Source of the DNA: Acidimicrobiales bacterium
GTDB taxonomy: Bacteria; Actinomycetota; Acidimicrobiia; Acidimicrobiales; JACCXE01
Assembly: GCA_035546775.1 (NCBI GenBank)
Contig: DASZWD010000046.1
Location: 1-54,450 of the forward strand
DNA: 54,450 nt
Reading direction: 5' to 3'
Part shown: positions 31,958 to 40,260 of the stretch, in pieces
Numbering within the stretch: the first letter of the stretch is position 1
Layout of the letters: each line of letters opens with the position of its first letter
Program-made: the position numbers and the translations under genes
The notes under the pieces: model-generated
What the model was told of the DNA's origin: nothing
The model's database searches: none
Seen by the model: the letters and a program-made list of their open reading frames with translations, nothing else

Positions 31958-32773
31958 TCACGCAGTGACCGCGCGTACCGCGCGCACCAGCGCCGGTACG
32001 AAGCGGTCGGGGCGCATCACACAGACGTCGTGACCGCCCTGCACCTCGAACACTTCCGCCCGCGTCAGCTGGGCGAGCTTCGCCTGGCGACGCGGCGGAA
32101 CGAGGCGGTCGTACAACGTGATGACCGATGCCGCCGGCACGTCGATCTCGCCGATCCAATTCGTCGAGTCGAACCGGCGGATGGCCATCGTCGCCTCCAC
32201 GATGGCTGCGGGGTCGTGCCGGTTGAGTTCGTCGACGACCCAGTCGGGGCGCGGCCGGTTGCGTGGATTGAAGTTCATGGCGCCGCGCACCATTTGCTGG
32301 CGCACGAGACGCGGCGTGAAGCGCAGTCCCAGACCGAGCGCGTCGCCCATGGGCGCGAAGCGCATGTCGGCGGGACCGAAGCGGTAACTCGTGGCGCACA
32401 GCACCACGCCGGCCACCACGTCGGGATGGCGCTTCCACGTCAGCTGCGTGATCGGACCGCCCATCGAGTAGCCGGCGACGACGGCCGGACCCACGCCCAG
32501 CTGATGGATCACCGACGCGACGTCGTCGGCGCAGTCTTCGAGCCGGAAGCGGACCCGCGGTTTGATGCCCCGACCGTGGCCGCGGTGATCGACGGCGATC
32601 ACCCGGTGCGTGCGCGCCAGTGCGTCGAAGGACGGGAACCAGTTGAGCAAGCCGGTGGCGCCGAGGCCGTGGAGCAACACGACGGCGGGTGCATCGGCGC
32701 GGGGTCCCGGCAGATCGTGCACCCAGGTGGCGCCGCGTTTGGGTAACTCGAGGCGCCGGCCGTCGGGAAGCAC
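31958..32773 (-). CDS. Alpha/beta hydrolase
   Basis: A 271-residue serine hydrolase: oxyanion HGLGATGLLNWFPSFDALA, VIAVDHRGHGRG, the nucleophile elbow GYSMGG (near residue 100), VITLYDRLVPP carrying the acid and GGHDVCVMRPDRF with the catalytic His. It resembles 3-oxoadipate-enol-lactonase-like or general esterase members; the substrate is unknown. The GTG at 32773 is used. It faces the cyclopropane synthase gene; the starts are 48 bp apart. Confidence 0.86.
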   Translation of the reverse strand: MLPDGRRLELPKRGATWVHDLPGPRADAPAVVLLHGLGATGLLNWFPSFDALARTHRVIAVDHRGHGRGIKPRVRFRLEDCADDVASVIHQLGVGPAVVAGYSMGGPITQLTWKRHPDVVAGVVLCATSYRFGPADMRFAPMGDALGLGLRFTPRLVRQQMVRGAMNFNPRNRPRPDWVVDELNRHDPAAIVEATMAIRRFDSTNWIGEIDVPAASVITLYDRLVPPRRQAKLAQLTRAEVFEVQGGHDVCVMRPDRFVPALVRAVRAVTA

Positions 32774-32785
32774 ACCCCATTTTGG

Positions 32786-32815
32786 TTGACGACTCTATGG
32801 CGGGGGAACAAACCT
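32786..32815 (+). promoter_or_regulatory. Candidate sigma-70 promoter, leaderless
   Basis: TTGACG (32786-32791), an 18-nt spacer and AAACCT (32810-32815), then 6 nt to the ATG at 32822 of the cyclopropane synthase gene. This is one of the few sites here with a recognisable -35. Confidence 0.5.
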
Positions 32816-32821
32816 GGGGAT

Positions 32822-34114
32822 ATGGCTCCGCAGTCGGGCGGCGTCGCAACGTCGCTCCAACCCCTGATCCGGAAACTCATCGGGAACCCGCCGGTGCGTC
32901 TCGAGTTCTGGGACGGTTCCGCCCTCGGCTCGACCGACGCCAAGGGCACGATTCGCGTGATCACGCCGAACGCCCTGCGGCGCATCATCTGGGCGCCGAA
33001 CGAGCTTGGCCCGGGCCGCGCTTACGTCGCCGGAGAGCTCGACGTCGACGGCGACATCTTCACCCTTATCGACGTGCTGAAACCGGCCGGTCTGCACCTC
33101 CAGTCGACGCTGGGGACGATCCCGACCGGAGTCGCTGCCGCGGCGCGCGTCGGTGCGCTCGGACTCCCGCCGTCGCCCCCGCCCGAAGAGGCGCGCCCGC
33201 GGGGCCGGCGTCACAGCAAGCGGCGCGACCGGTCCGCCATCAGCCACCACTACGACGTCGGCAACGAGTTCTACGAACTCGTGCTCGGCCCTTCGATGAC
33301 GTACTCGTGCGCCCGCTGGACCGAACCCGACATGAACCTCGTCGAGGCGCAGGCGTCCAAGCACGACGTGATCTGCCGCAAGCTCGGCCTGCCTGAGCGT
33401 CGCGGTGCCCGGATGCTCGACGTCGGCTGCGGCTGGGGTTCGCTGGCGCTGCACGCGGCGCAGACCTACGACGCCCACGTCGTCGGCGTCACCATCAGCG
33501 AGGAGCAGGCGGCGTACGCCCGGCGCCGCGTCGAGGCGGCGGGGCTGAGCGAAAGCATCGAGATCCGCCTCCAGGACTACCGCGACGTGCGCGGCGAATT
33601 CGACGTCATCTCGTCGGTGGGCATGTTCGAACACGTCGGAGCCGAGCGCATGGCCGACTACTTCGCGGGGCTGCGCGCCCTGCTGGGCGATCACGGGCGG
33701 CTGCTCAACCACGCCATCTCCTCGATCGGCGGCTCGCGCATCAGCCGCAACAGTTTCGTGGGCCGCTACGTGTTCCCCGACGGCGAGCTGATCGACGTCG
33801 GCCGCGTCGTGCTCGCCATGGAGGCGGCGGGGTTCGAAGTGCGCGACGTCGAGTCGCTGCGAGAGCACTACGCCCTCACGCTGCGCGCCTGGGTCGCCAA
33901 TCTCGAAGCGAGCTGGAGCCGCGCCGTCGAACTCGTCGGCGAGACGCGCGCCCGCGTGTGGCGGCTCTACATGGCGGCTTCGGCCGTCGGCTTCGAGGAC
34001 GGCGGGCTCGGCCTGCACCAAGTGCTCGGCGTCGTGCCCGATGCTGACGGCAACAGCGGCATGCCGCGCACCCGCGACGTTTGGTCCGCGTCGTCTACTG
34101 GGCCGAAGGCGTAA
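32822..34114 (+). CDS. Cyclopropane-fatty-acyl-phospholipid synthase family methyltransferase
   Basis: 430 residues. The N-terminal domain (residues 1-130) has the lipid-binding module seen in full-length synthases (RVITPNALRRIIWAPNELGP, GRAYVAGELDVDGDIF). The C-terminal domain has HHYDVGNEFYELVLGPSMTY, SAM motif I MLDVGCGWGSLALHAA (about 198-213), VGVTISEEQAAYARRR and SVGMFEHVGAERM. It transfers a methylene from SAM to unsaturated acyl chains of membrane phospholipid. The 3-prime end overlaps the convergent P450 gene by 20 bp. The ATG at 32822 fits the adjacent promoter. Confidence 0.92.
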   Translation: MAPQSGGVATSLQPLIRKLIGNPPVRLEFWDGSALGSTDAKGTIRVITPNALRRIIWAPNELGPGRAYVAGELDVDGDIFTLIDVLKPAGLHLQSTLGTIPTGVAAAARVGALGLPPSPPPEEARPRGRRHSKRRDRSAISHHYDVGNEFYELVLGPSMTYSCARWTEPDMNLVEAQASKHDVICRKLGLPERRGARMLDVGCGWGSLALHAAQTYDAHVVGVTISEEQAAYARRRVEAAGLSESIEIRLQDYRDVRGEFDVISSVGMFEHVGAERMADYFAGLRALLGDHGRLLNHAISSIGGSRISRNSFVGRYVFPDGELIDVGRVVLAMEAAGFEVRDVESLREHYALTLRAWVANLEASWSRAVELVGETRARVWRLYMAASAVGFEDGGLGLHQVLGVVPDADGNSGMPRTRDVWSASSTGPKA

Positions 34115-35312
34115 ACGTCAGCGGCAGCTTGGCCGGCCCCCAGATGCCGATGTTGGCGGCCTTCCATTCGATCTCGTCGTAGGTCGCCAGGTTCGGCATG
34201 CGCCGCGACAGGATCGTGAGGGCTTCCTGCAACTCGGCGCGCGCCAGGTTGGCGCCCATGCAGAAATGGATGCCCGAGCCGAAGGTCATCTGCGGCTTCT
34301 CGTTGACCCGCGTGATGTCGAAGCGGAACGGGTCGGGGAACACGTCCTCGTCGTGGTTGGCGCTGCCCAGGCTCGTGCCGACGAGCGTGCCGGCCGGGAA
34401 CAGCACGCCGCGGTACTCGATGTCTTCGGACGCGACGCGGGCCGTGCCGCGCACGGCGCCGAGCATGCGCATGGTCTCTTCGACCGCGCCGGTGGCGAGC
34501 TCGGGCCGCTCGGCCAGCAGCGCCCACTGGTCCGGGTGACGGGTGAACAACGCCACCGAGCACGCCAGCTGGTTGCGGGTGGTGTCGGTGCCCGCCATCA
34601 ACACGGCATCGGTCATCATCACGAGCTCGCTCGTCGACATGCGATCGCCGTCTTCTTCCGCCGCGATGAAGTCCGACAGCAGGTCGTCGCCTGGCGTCGA
34701 GCGGCGCTGGGCGATGAGGTCGGTGACGTAGGAGTCGAGCGCTTCGCTGGCGGCCTGGATGAGTGGGCCGTCCTTCTCCCACTCGCCGTTGAAGATGCGG
34801 AAGATGTCGGTGGCCCAGTCGGAGAACAGCTTCCAGTCCTGCTTCGGCGCGCCGAGCAGCTCGCAGATGATCGGGATCGGATACGGCTCGCACACGTCCT
34901 CGATCAGCTCGCAGCGTCCCGCCGCCGCCACCTTGTCGACGAGCCCGTTGATGACGTCGCGCATGAAGGGCCGCAGGCGGTCGGCCGACTTCGGGGTGAA
35001 GGCCGGCGCGGCGAGGCGGCGCAGGCGCGAGTGGTTCGGGCCTTCCATCGTCAGAATCGACTGCTCGCGCGGCCGGTTCATCTCGGGCATGGCGTCGGTC
35101 ATGGTGGCGACGGCCGAGTGCCAGCGGCGGTCGCGCAGGATCGCGACGACGTCCTCGTAATGGGTGACGGAGTAGCCGAAGGTGTCGAGGAACACGTTCT
35201 TCGCCAGCCAGTGCTGGGCGCGCGCCGTGGCCAGCTTTGCCTGCGCCTCTTCGCCCACCGACCCCATCAAGTCGACTTCAGGAAGTTCCAGTTCGTCGAT
35301 GCGCGTCACCAT
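34095..35312 (-). CDS. Cytochrome P450
   Basis: 405 residues, the normal length for a soluble bacterial P450. The I-helix oxygen-activation motif is AGTDTT (about 237-242), the ExxR motif lies in EETMRML (about 277), and the haem-ligand loop FGSGIHFCMG (about 343-352) carries the axial cysteine. The N-terminal half contains the C-helix ILTMEGPNHSRLRRLAAPAF. The CYP family and substrate are not assignable; no ferredoxin gene is adjacent. It diverges from the TauE/SafE gene with 17 bp between starts. Confidence 0.93.
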   Translation of the reverse strand: MVTRIDELELPEVDLMGSVGEEAQAKLATARAQHWLAKNVFLDTFGYSVTHYEDVVAILRDRRWHSAVATMTDAMPEMNRPREQSILTMEGPNHSRLRRLAAPAFTPKSADRLRPFMRDVINGLVDKVAAAGRCELIEDVCEPYPIPIICELLGAPKQDWKLFSDWATDIFRIFNGEWEKDGPLIQAASEALDSYVTDLIAQRRSTPGDDLLSDFIAAEEDGDRMSTSELVMMTDAVLMAGTDTTRNQLACSVALFTRHPDQWALLAERPELATGAVEETMRMLGAVRGTARVASEDIEYRGVLFPAGTLVGTSLGSANHDEDVFPDPFRFDITRVNEKPQMTFGSGIHFCMGANLARAELQEALTILSRRMPNLATYDEIEWKAANIGIWGPAKLPLTFTPSAQ

Positions 35313-35317
35313 CCGGT

Positions 35318-35323
35318 CAAACT
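35318..35323 (+). promoter_or_regulatory. Candidate -10 element, leaderless transcript
   Basis: CAAACT with a 6-nt gap before the GTG at 35330, squeezed into the 17-bp gap between divergent starts. Confidence 0.3.
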
Positions 35324-35329
35324 AACGCC

Positions 35330-36091
35330 GTGACGGGCCTCGAAGCGCTGGCGGTGGTCGCCGCCGGTATGGGCGCCGGGGCCGTCAACGCCATCGCCGG
35401 ATCCGGCAGCCTGATCACGTTCCCGACGCTGTTGGGCGTCGGCTTCTCGCGGGTGACGGCCAACGTCTCCAACAACATCGGTCTCGTGCCCGGGTCGATC
35501 AGCGGGGCCTACGCCTACAAGGACGAACTGCGAGGCCAGGCGCACCGCACCCGCCGCGTCGGCATCGGTTCCGCGCTCGGGAGCATCACCGGCGCCGTGC
35601 TGCTGCTCACCCTGCCCTCGAAGGTATTCGACAACGTCGTGCCCATACTCGTCATCGGCGCCGCGCTGCTGATGCTGTTCCAACCGTGGGTGACGGCGCG
35701 GGTGGCCGCGGCGCGCGCCGCCCGCGGCACGACGCATCACAGCGAGAACCTCGCCGCGGTGTTCTGTTTTCTCGCCGGCATCTACGGCGGCTACTTCGGC
35801 GCCGCCCAAGGCATCATCCTGCTCGCCACCCTCGGCGTGCTGCTGCCCGACGAGTTGGCGCGCACCAACGCGCTGAAGAACGTGCTGGCGCTCACCGTGA
35901 ACGGCGTCGCGGCGGTGATCTTCCTCTTCTCGGGTCACGTGTCGTGGCTCGTCGTCGCGCTCATCGCCGGTGGCTCGGTAGTCGGGGCGCGCCTCGGCGC
36001 CATGGTCGGCAAGCGCGTCCCCGTGCCCTTGCTGCGCGGCTTCATCGTGGTGCTCGGTCTCGGGGTGGGTGTCAAGCTGTTGCTCGCATGA
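35330..36091 (+). CDS. TauE/SafE family membrane permease
   Basis: 253 residues with about eight membrane segments arranged as two repeats typical of TauE/SafE: AGMGAGAVNAIAGSGSLITF and ANVSNNIGLVPGSISGAYAY in the first half, IYGGYFGAAQGIILLATLGV and RTNALKNVLALTVNGVAAVI in the second. Members export sulfite, sulfoacetate or other small organic anions. The GTG at 35330 gives a complete first segment. Its TGA overlaps the next ATG (36088-36091). A link to sulfur supply for sulfation is possible but unsupported. Confidence 0.88.
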   Translation: MTGLEALAVVAAGMGAGAVNAIAGSGSLITFPTLLGVGFSRVTANVSNNIGLVPGSISGAYAYKDELRGQAHRTRRVGIGSALGSITGAVLLLTLPSKVFDNVVPILVIGAALLMLFQPWVTARVAAARAARGTTHHSENLAAVFCFLAGIYGGYFGAAQGIILLATLGVLLPDELARTNALKNVLALTVNGVAAVIFLFSGHVSWLVVALIAGGSVVGARLGAMVGKRVPVPLLRGFIVVLGLGVGVKLLLA

Positions 36092-36987
36092 AAATCCGCA
36101 TCGGCATCGGGATGGGTTCGCTCAGCGGGGCCCTCGACGGCGAACGCTTCGGCGCCATGGTCGACGACCTCGAGCGGCTGCGCTTCGACTCGCTGTGGCT
36201 GTCGGAGCGGGCGACGGGTCACGCGCCCGACCCGATGATCGGCTTGGCCGTCGCCGCCGGCCGCACCAAGAAGCTCAAGCTGGGTACCAGTGTGCAGGTG
36301 CTGTCGGGACGCAACCCGGCGCTGGTGGCCAAGGAGTGGGCCAGCCTCGACCGGCTGTCGAACGGTCGGGCGCTGCCGGCCTTCGGCCTCGGCGTCGCCG
36401 ACCCGAACGAGCAGCAGGCCTTCGGCATCGCCCGAGACCAGCGCGCCAGCTGGTTCGACGAAGCGCTGCCGCTGATCCGCCGCTTCTGGAGCGAAGCTGC
36501 GGTCGACCACGACGGCGAGCACTTCCACTACGCCGGACTCGCCATCGGTCCCAAGCCGGTGCAGTCACCGCCCGACGTGTGGCTCGGCGGCCAGGCGCCC
36601 TCGGAGCTGCGCCGCGTCGGCCGGCTCGGTGACGGCTGGCTGCCCAGCTTCTGCACCCCCGACGACGCCCAGGCGGGGCGTCCCGTCGTCGAGGAGGCGG
36701 CGGACAAGGCGGGGCGCGCCATCGATCCCGAGCACTTCGGCGCCCTCGTCATATACGTGCCGGGCGCCGAAGTGCCGCCGCTGCTCGCCGCGGTGGTCAA
36801 CCGGCGCCGGCCCGACCTCGACCCGACGTCGGTGATACCCGCCGGCCACGCCGCCTTACGCCGCCAGCTCGAGGCCTTCGTCGAACGTGGTTTTTCGAAG
36901 CTCGTCGTCGTACCTGCGGGCGATCCAGCGTCGTGGACCGAGGAACTCGAAGCACTGGCGGCGGAGGTTCTCCCGCTTCAGGCCTGA
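36088..36987 (+). CDS. LLM-class oxidoreductase (F420-dependent type)
   Basis: 299 residues of the luciferase-like family: RIGIGMGSLSGALDGERF, LRFDSLWLSERATG, LGTSVQVLSGRNPALVAKEW, the FGLGVADPNEQQAFG region in place of the usual GAGW motif, and DVWLGGQAPSELRRVGRLGD. The third LLM protein of the window and the most divergent. Translationally coupled to the permease by ATGA. Substrate unknown. Confidence 0.86.
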   Translation: MKIRIGIGMGSLSGALDGERFGAMVDDLERLRFDSLWLSERATGHAPDPMIGLAVAAGRTKKLKLGTSVQVLSGRNPALVAKEWASLDRLSNGRALPAFGLGVADPNEQQAFGIARDQRASWFDEALPLIRRFWSEAAVDHDGEHFHYAGLAIGPKPVQSPPDVWLGGQAPSELRRVGRLGDGWLPSFCTPDDAQAGRPVVEEAADKAGRAIDPEHFGALVIYVPGAEVPPLLAAVVNRRRPDLDPTSVIPAGHAALRRQLEAFVERGFSKLVVVPAGDPASWTEELEALAAEVLPLQA

Positions 36988-37022
36988 AATGTGGGTAGGA
37001 ACACCTCGGGCGATGACGGGAG

Positions 37023-37415
37023 ATGATGGACACGGAGCTCGAACTCGCGGTGCCGGCACGCTTCCAACAGGTGGGAGCGCTGCGACGTGCGGCCAGTGCG
37101 TTTCTCGCCGGGACGACCGACGAGCGCCTGCGCCACACGCTGCTCCTCGTCGTGTCCGAGTTGTGCACCAACGCCATCGAAGCGGTGCAGAACGCGCACG
37201 ACGAATTGACCCTGCGCATCCGCAACAGCGATCGCCATCTCATCATCGAGGTCGAAGATCGCGGCCCAGGGTTCAGCGCCGCCTTCGGGACTTGGGGAGC
37301 CGATGACGACGCCGAGCGCGGGCGAGGCCTGAACATCGTGCGCTCCTTGGTCGACGAGTTCGCCGTCGAGCGCGCACAGAACCGCACGACGGTGCGCTGT
37401 TCGCTGGCGCGCTAG
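37023..37415 (+). CDS. RsbW/SpoIIAB-like GHKL ATPase (anti-sigma kinase family)
   Basis: 130 residues with all nucleotide-site motifs: N-box VVSELCTNAIEAV (about 41-53), G1 box EDRGPGFSAAF and G2 box ERGRGLNIVRSLVDEFAV. This is the serine-kinase or ATP-binding regulator type that phosphorylates STAS proteins. It is an orphan, 27 kb from the sigma module, whose own RsbW-like protein lacks these residues; it could supply the kinase function in trans (inference). Starts at 37023 or 37026 are equally plausible. The stop shares CTAG with the convergent gene. Confidence 0.85.
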   Translation: MMDTELELAVPARFQQVGALRRAASAFLAGTTDERLRHTLLLVVSELCTNAIEAVQNAHDELTLRIRNSDRHLIIEVEDRGPGFSAAFGTWGADDDAERGRGLNIVRSLVDEFAVERAQNRTTVRCSLAR

Positions 37416-38062
37416 GCGCCCGTCAGCAGGAAGCGGCTCTGCGAGCGCAGCAGGTCGACGGCCGCCGCCGGGGCCTTGGTCGGCGAACCGGCGTCGAAGG
37501 GCGGCTGCGGGTCGTATTCGATGCCGAGCTGAATCGTCTGGGCCACGAAGTCGCCCTGGAGCAGCGCGGCCAACGTGAGTGCCATGTCGATGCCCGACGA
37601 CACGCCGGCGGCGGTGATGATCTTGCCGTCGACGACGACGCGCTCGAGCGTGGGCTCGGCACCGAACGTCTCGAGCGTGTCGAGCGCCAGCCAGTGGCTC
37701 GTGGCGCGCTTGCCCGCCAGCAGACCCGCGGCGCCCAGCAGCAGCGAGCCGGTGCACACCGACGTCGTCCACGTCGTGGTCTCGTGGGCGCTGAGCAACC
37801 ACTGGCGAAAGCGTTGGTCGTCGCGCAACTGCTGCTCGCCGCGACCGCCGGGCACCACGACGATGTCGGGATGCGGCACGTCTTCGAGCCGGGCGTCGAC
37901 GTTGATGCCGACGCCCGCGCCCTCCTCGGTGCGCACCACGCCGGTATGCAGGCCGACCCAGTGCGTCGACGCGTTCGGCAAGTGGGCGAGCACTTCGAAC
38001 GGGCCGACGGCGTCGAGGGCCGCCATGTTTTCGAAGGCGACGATGGCGATCTGCGTACTCAT
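37412..38062 (-). CDS. DJ-1/PfpI family protein
   Basis: A 216-residue class I glutamine-amidotransferase-like domain: IAIVAFENMAALDAVGPFEV, DIVVVPGGRGEQQLRDDQ and the nucleophile elbow TSVCTGSLLLGAAGLLAGK with the expected cysteine, then SHWLALDTLE. Related proteins include isonitrile hydratase and the sensor half of GlxA regulators. ATG overlaps the stop of the upstream GlxA gene (ATGA, 38059-38062), so regulator and effector are probably made together. Confidence 0.86.
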   Translation of the reverse strand: MSTQIAIVAFENMAALDAVGPFEVLAHLPNASTHWVGLHTGVVRTEEGAGVGINVDARLEDVPHPDIVVVPGGRGEQQLRDDQRFRQWLLSAHETTTWTTSVCTGSLLLGAAGLLAGKRATSHWLALDTLETFGAEPTLERVVVDGKIITAAGVSSGIDMALTLAALLQGDFVAQTIQLGIEYDPQPPFDAGSPTKAPAAAVDLLRSQSRFLLTGA

Positions 38063-39018
38063 GCGGCGAACCTCTTTCGGTAGTCGTTGGGGTTGGTGCG
38101 CACGATCCGCACGAAGGCGCGCCGCATCGTCTCGGCGGTGCCGAAACCGGCGGCGCGGGCGATGGCGTCGACGCCCTCGTCCGTTTCCTCGAGCAGCCGG
38201 CGCGCCGTTTCGATGCGCGCCTGCTCCACATAGCGCGCCGGCGTCATGCCGACCTCGTCACGAAAGCAACGGGCGAAGTTGCGCTCGCTCATGCCGACCC
38301 GGCGCGCCAGCGCCGCCACCGACAAGTCGGCGTCGGGATGCTCGGCGATGAAGTGCTGCGCGTCGCGCAGCGGGTCGCGCTGGGCCAGCTGCCCGGCGAG
38401 CTGGGCCGAGAACTGCGACTGGGAACCCGGGCGGCGCAGGAATACGACGAGCCGCCGGGCGACCGCCAGCGACGCGTCGCGGCCAAGGTCGTCCTCGACG
38501 AGCGCCAGTGCCATGTCCATCCCGGCGGTGACGCCGGCCGAGGTCACGACGTTGCCGTCGCGCACGAAGATCGGGTCGGGGTCGACGGTGACCCGCGGGT
38601 AGCGCCGCGCCAGCAGGTCGCAGGACTGCCAGTGGGTGGTCGCGCGCCGGCCGTCGAGCACTCCGGCCTCGGCGAGCAGGAACGCGCCGGTGCACACGCT
38701 CGTGACCCGGCGGCTGCGTCGGGCCAAGCGGCGCACATCCTCGATCAGCTTCGTGTCGCGCAGCGCGTCGGTGGTGCCGCCGCCGCCTACGACGACCAGG
38801 GTGTCGATCGCGCCGCGCGCCGCGCTGATGGTGTTGTCGACGCCGAAGCGCAGGCCGCTGCTAGCGACCACGTCGCGGCCCGACGACGAAACCACCTCGA
38901 AGCGGTAGTGGTCGGCGCCGGTCTCCCGGTTGGCGGTGGAGAACACCTCGACGGGACCGGTGACGTCGAGGCTTTGGATGCCGTCGAACACGACGACGAC
39001 GATGCGTCTCGGGGCCAT
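38059..39018 (-). CDS. GlxA-type transcriptional regulator (DJ-1/PfpI plus AraC HTH)
   Basis: 319 residues. Residues 1-190 are a DJ-1/PfpI domain (IVVVVFDGIQSLDVTGPVEV, DTLVVVGGGGTTDALRD, TSVCTGAFLLAEAGVLDGRR). The C-terminal 100 residues are an AraC-type double helix-turn-helix (DLSVAALARRVGMSERNFAR, EVGMTPARYVEQARIETARR, then GFGTAETMRRAFVR). It probably senses a small molecule with the N-domain and controls its own operon with the free-standing PfpI protein downstream. The preceding 106 bp to the divergent nitroreductase gene should contain the operator. Confidence 0.9.
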   Translation of the reverse strand: MAPRRIVVVVFDGIQSLDVTGPVEVFSTANRETGADHYRFEVVSSSGRDVVASSGLRFGVDNTISAARGAIDTLVVVGGGGTTDALRDTKLIEDVRRLARRSRRVTSVCTGAFLLAEAGVLDGRRATTHWQSCDLLARRYPRVTVDPDPIFVRDGNVVTSAGVTAGMDMALALVEDDLGRDASLAVARRLVVFLRRPGSQSQFSAQLAGQLAQRDPLRDAQHFIAEHPDADLSVAALARRVGMSERNFARCFRDEVGMTPARYVEQARIETARRLLEETDEGVDAIARAAGFGTAETMRRAFVRIVRTNPNDYRKRFAA

Positions 39019-39112
39019 GGCCCTATCGTGCGCCCTGCCCCGGTTGGCGGCAAGGCGAATTACCCCACGATTTCAGCCAACCCGGAGTTCGTCACCTGAT
39101 CGTCAGCACGCC

Positions 39113-39118
39113 TAGCGT
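39113..39118 (+). promoter_or_regulatory. Candidate -10 element, leaderless transcript
   Basis: TAGCGT with a 6-nt gap before the GTG at 39125 of the nitroreductase gene; the same hexamer precedes the epimerase gene at 12303. Confidence 0.4.
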
Positions 39119-39124
39119 CCGGGC

Positions 39125-39769
39125 GTGTCCGATGCGCCTTTTGACCTGAACGAAACGGACCGGCTGCTCTCGACGACGCGCAGCGTACGCAAGCGACTCG
39201 ACCTCGAGCGGCCGGTCGAGCGCGGCGTCATCCTCGACTGCATCCGGCTGGCGCAGCAGGCGCCCACGGGCAGCAACATGCAGGGCTGGCGCTGGATGGT
39301 CGTCACCGACCCCGCCAAGCGCGCTGCCATCGCCGAGGCGTACAACGCCGTGGGCAAGGTGTACCTGTCGATGGCGGCGGGCAACGCCGACAACGACGAG
39401 CAGACGCGGCGGGTGTACGAGAGCGCGCTGCTGCTCACCGACATCCTCCCCCGGGTGCCCGTACACGTGATCCCCTGCATCGAAGGGCCGGTGAACCTGA
39501 GTTCGAACGGCGCCGCCGCGTCGGCGTACGGATCGATCATGCCCGCGGCGTGGTCGTTCCTCCTGGCGCTGCGGTCGCGCGGCCTCGGCTCGGTGTGGAC
39601 CACGCTGCACCTGTTCAAGGAGGCCGACGTCGCCGCCCTCCTCGGCATTCCGGAGAACATGACCCAGGTGGCGCTGTTCCCCGTCGCCTACACCGTCGGC
39701 ACGGACTTCAAGCCGGCGAAGCGCCCGCCCGCCGAAGACATCACCTACTTCGACACCTGGGGCGAATGA
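39125..39769 (+). CDS. Nitroreductase family protein
   Basis: A 214-residue FMN-type nitroreductase fold: LLSTTRSVRKRLDLERPVER (the RSVRxF-like phosphate grip), LAQQAPTGSNMQGWRWMVV and the late GSVWTTLHLFKEADVAALLG, then VALFPVAYTVGTDFKPAKR. Such proteins reduce nitro groups, quinones or enoyl compounds with NAD(P)H. The start is the GTG after a TAGCGT element. It is coupled to the SRPBCC gene by ATGA (39766-39769). Confidence 0.86.
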   Translation: MSDAPFDLNETDRLLSTTRSVRKRLDLERPVERGVILDCIRLAQQAPTGSNMQGWRWMVVTDPAKRAAIAEAYNAVGKVYLSMAAGNADNDEQTRRVYESALLLTDILPRVPVHVIPCIEGPVNLSSNGAAASAYGSIMPAAWSFLLALRSRGLGSVWTTLHLFKEADVAALLGIPENMTQVALFPVAYTVGTDFKPAKRPPAEDITYFDTWGE

Positions 39770-40260
39770 TCCGCCACGAGGTGACCTTCGAGGTCACCGC
39801 TCCCCACTACAAGGTGTGGCGCATGTTCCACCCCAAGACGCCGGAGGGCGCCACCGTGCCGCGCACCTTCGAACACCCCAACGGCACCATCACGATCCTC
39901 AAGGACGGCGACGACGACGGCGCCGGTCTCGTGCGCACCGCCACCTTTCCGGTGCCGAAGTGGTTGCTCTCAGGCGGCGTCGCCGAGTCGTTCGAAGTCG
40001 TGGTCGAGGCGCGCAAGAACGAGTACGCCCGCTACGAAGCCGTCGGCAAGCCGCTGTGGTCGCGGACGTCGGGCTGGCACACCCTCGAGGCCGTCGACGA
40101 CAACACCACCCGCCTTACCTTCGTCGAGGTCTACGAAGTGAAGAATCCCCTCCTACGGCGGCTGTTCGAAAAGCGCGTCCACGACTTCATCTCCCGCGAC
40201 AACGACGACACGTACCGCACCGTCCTCGGCCACCTCGGCACCGTCACGCGCCTGCCCTGA
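39766..40260 (+). CDS. SRPBCC (START-like) family protein
   Basis: 164 residues of the SRPBCC fold: HEVTFEVTAPHYKVWRMFHP at the start, FEVVVEARKNEYARYEAVGK, LWSRTSGWHTLEAVDDNTTR and the C-terminal helix LLRRLFEKRVHDFISRDND. These proteins form a deep hydrophobic ligand pocket; they bind or act on lipids, polyketides or aromatics, and no catalytic residue is obvious. It is coupled to the nitroreductase. The 3-prime end overlaps the convergent FAD-oxidoreductase gene by 17 bp. Confidence 0.8.
   Translation: MIRHEVTFEVTAPHYKVWRMFHPKTPEGATVPRTFEHPNGTITILKDGDDDGAGLVRTATFPVPKWLLSGGVAESFEVVVEARKNEYARYEAVGKPLWSRTSGWHTLEAVDDNTTRLTFVEVYEVKNPLLRRLFEKRVHDFISRDNDDTYRTVLGHLGTVTRLP

Noticed and set aside
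36993-36998. GGGTAG as a SigB-type promoter for the orphan RsbW-like ATPase gene
   Set aside because: There is no GTTT or GGWWT box at the 15-nt distance shared by the other three sites, and the last base differs from GGGTAC/T.
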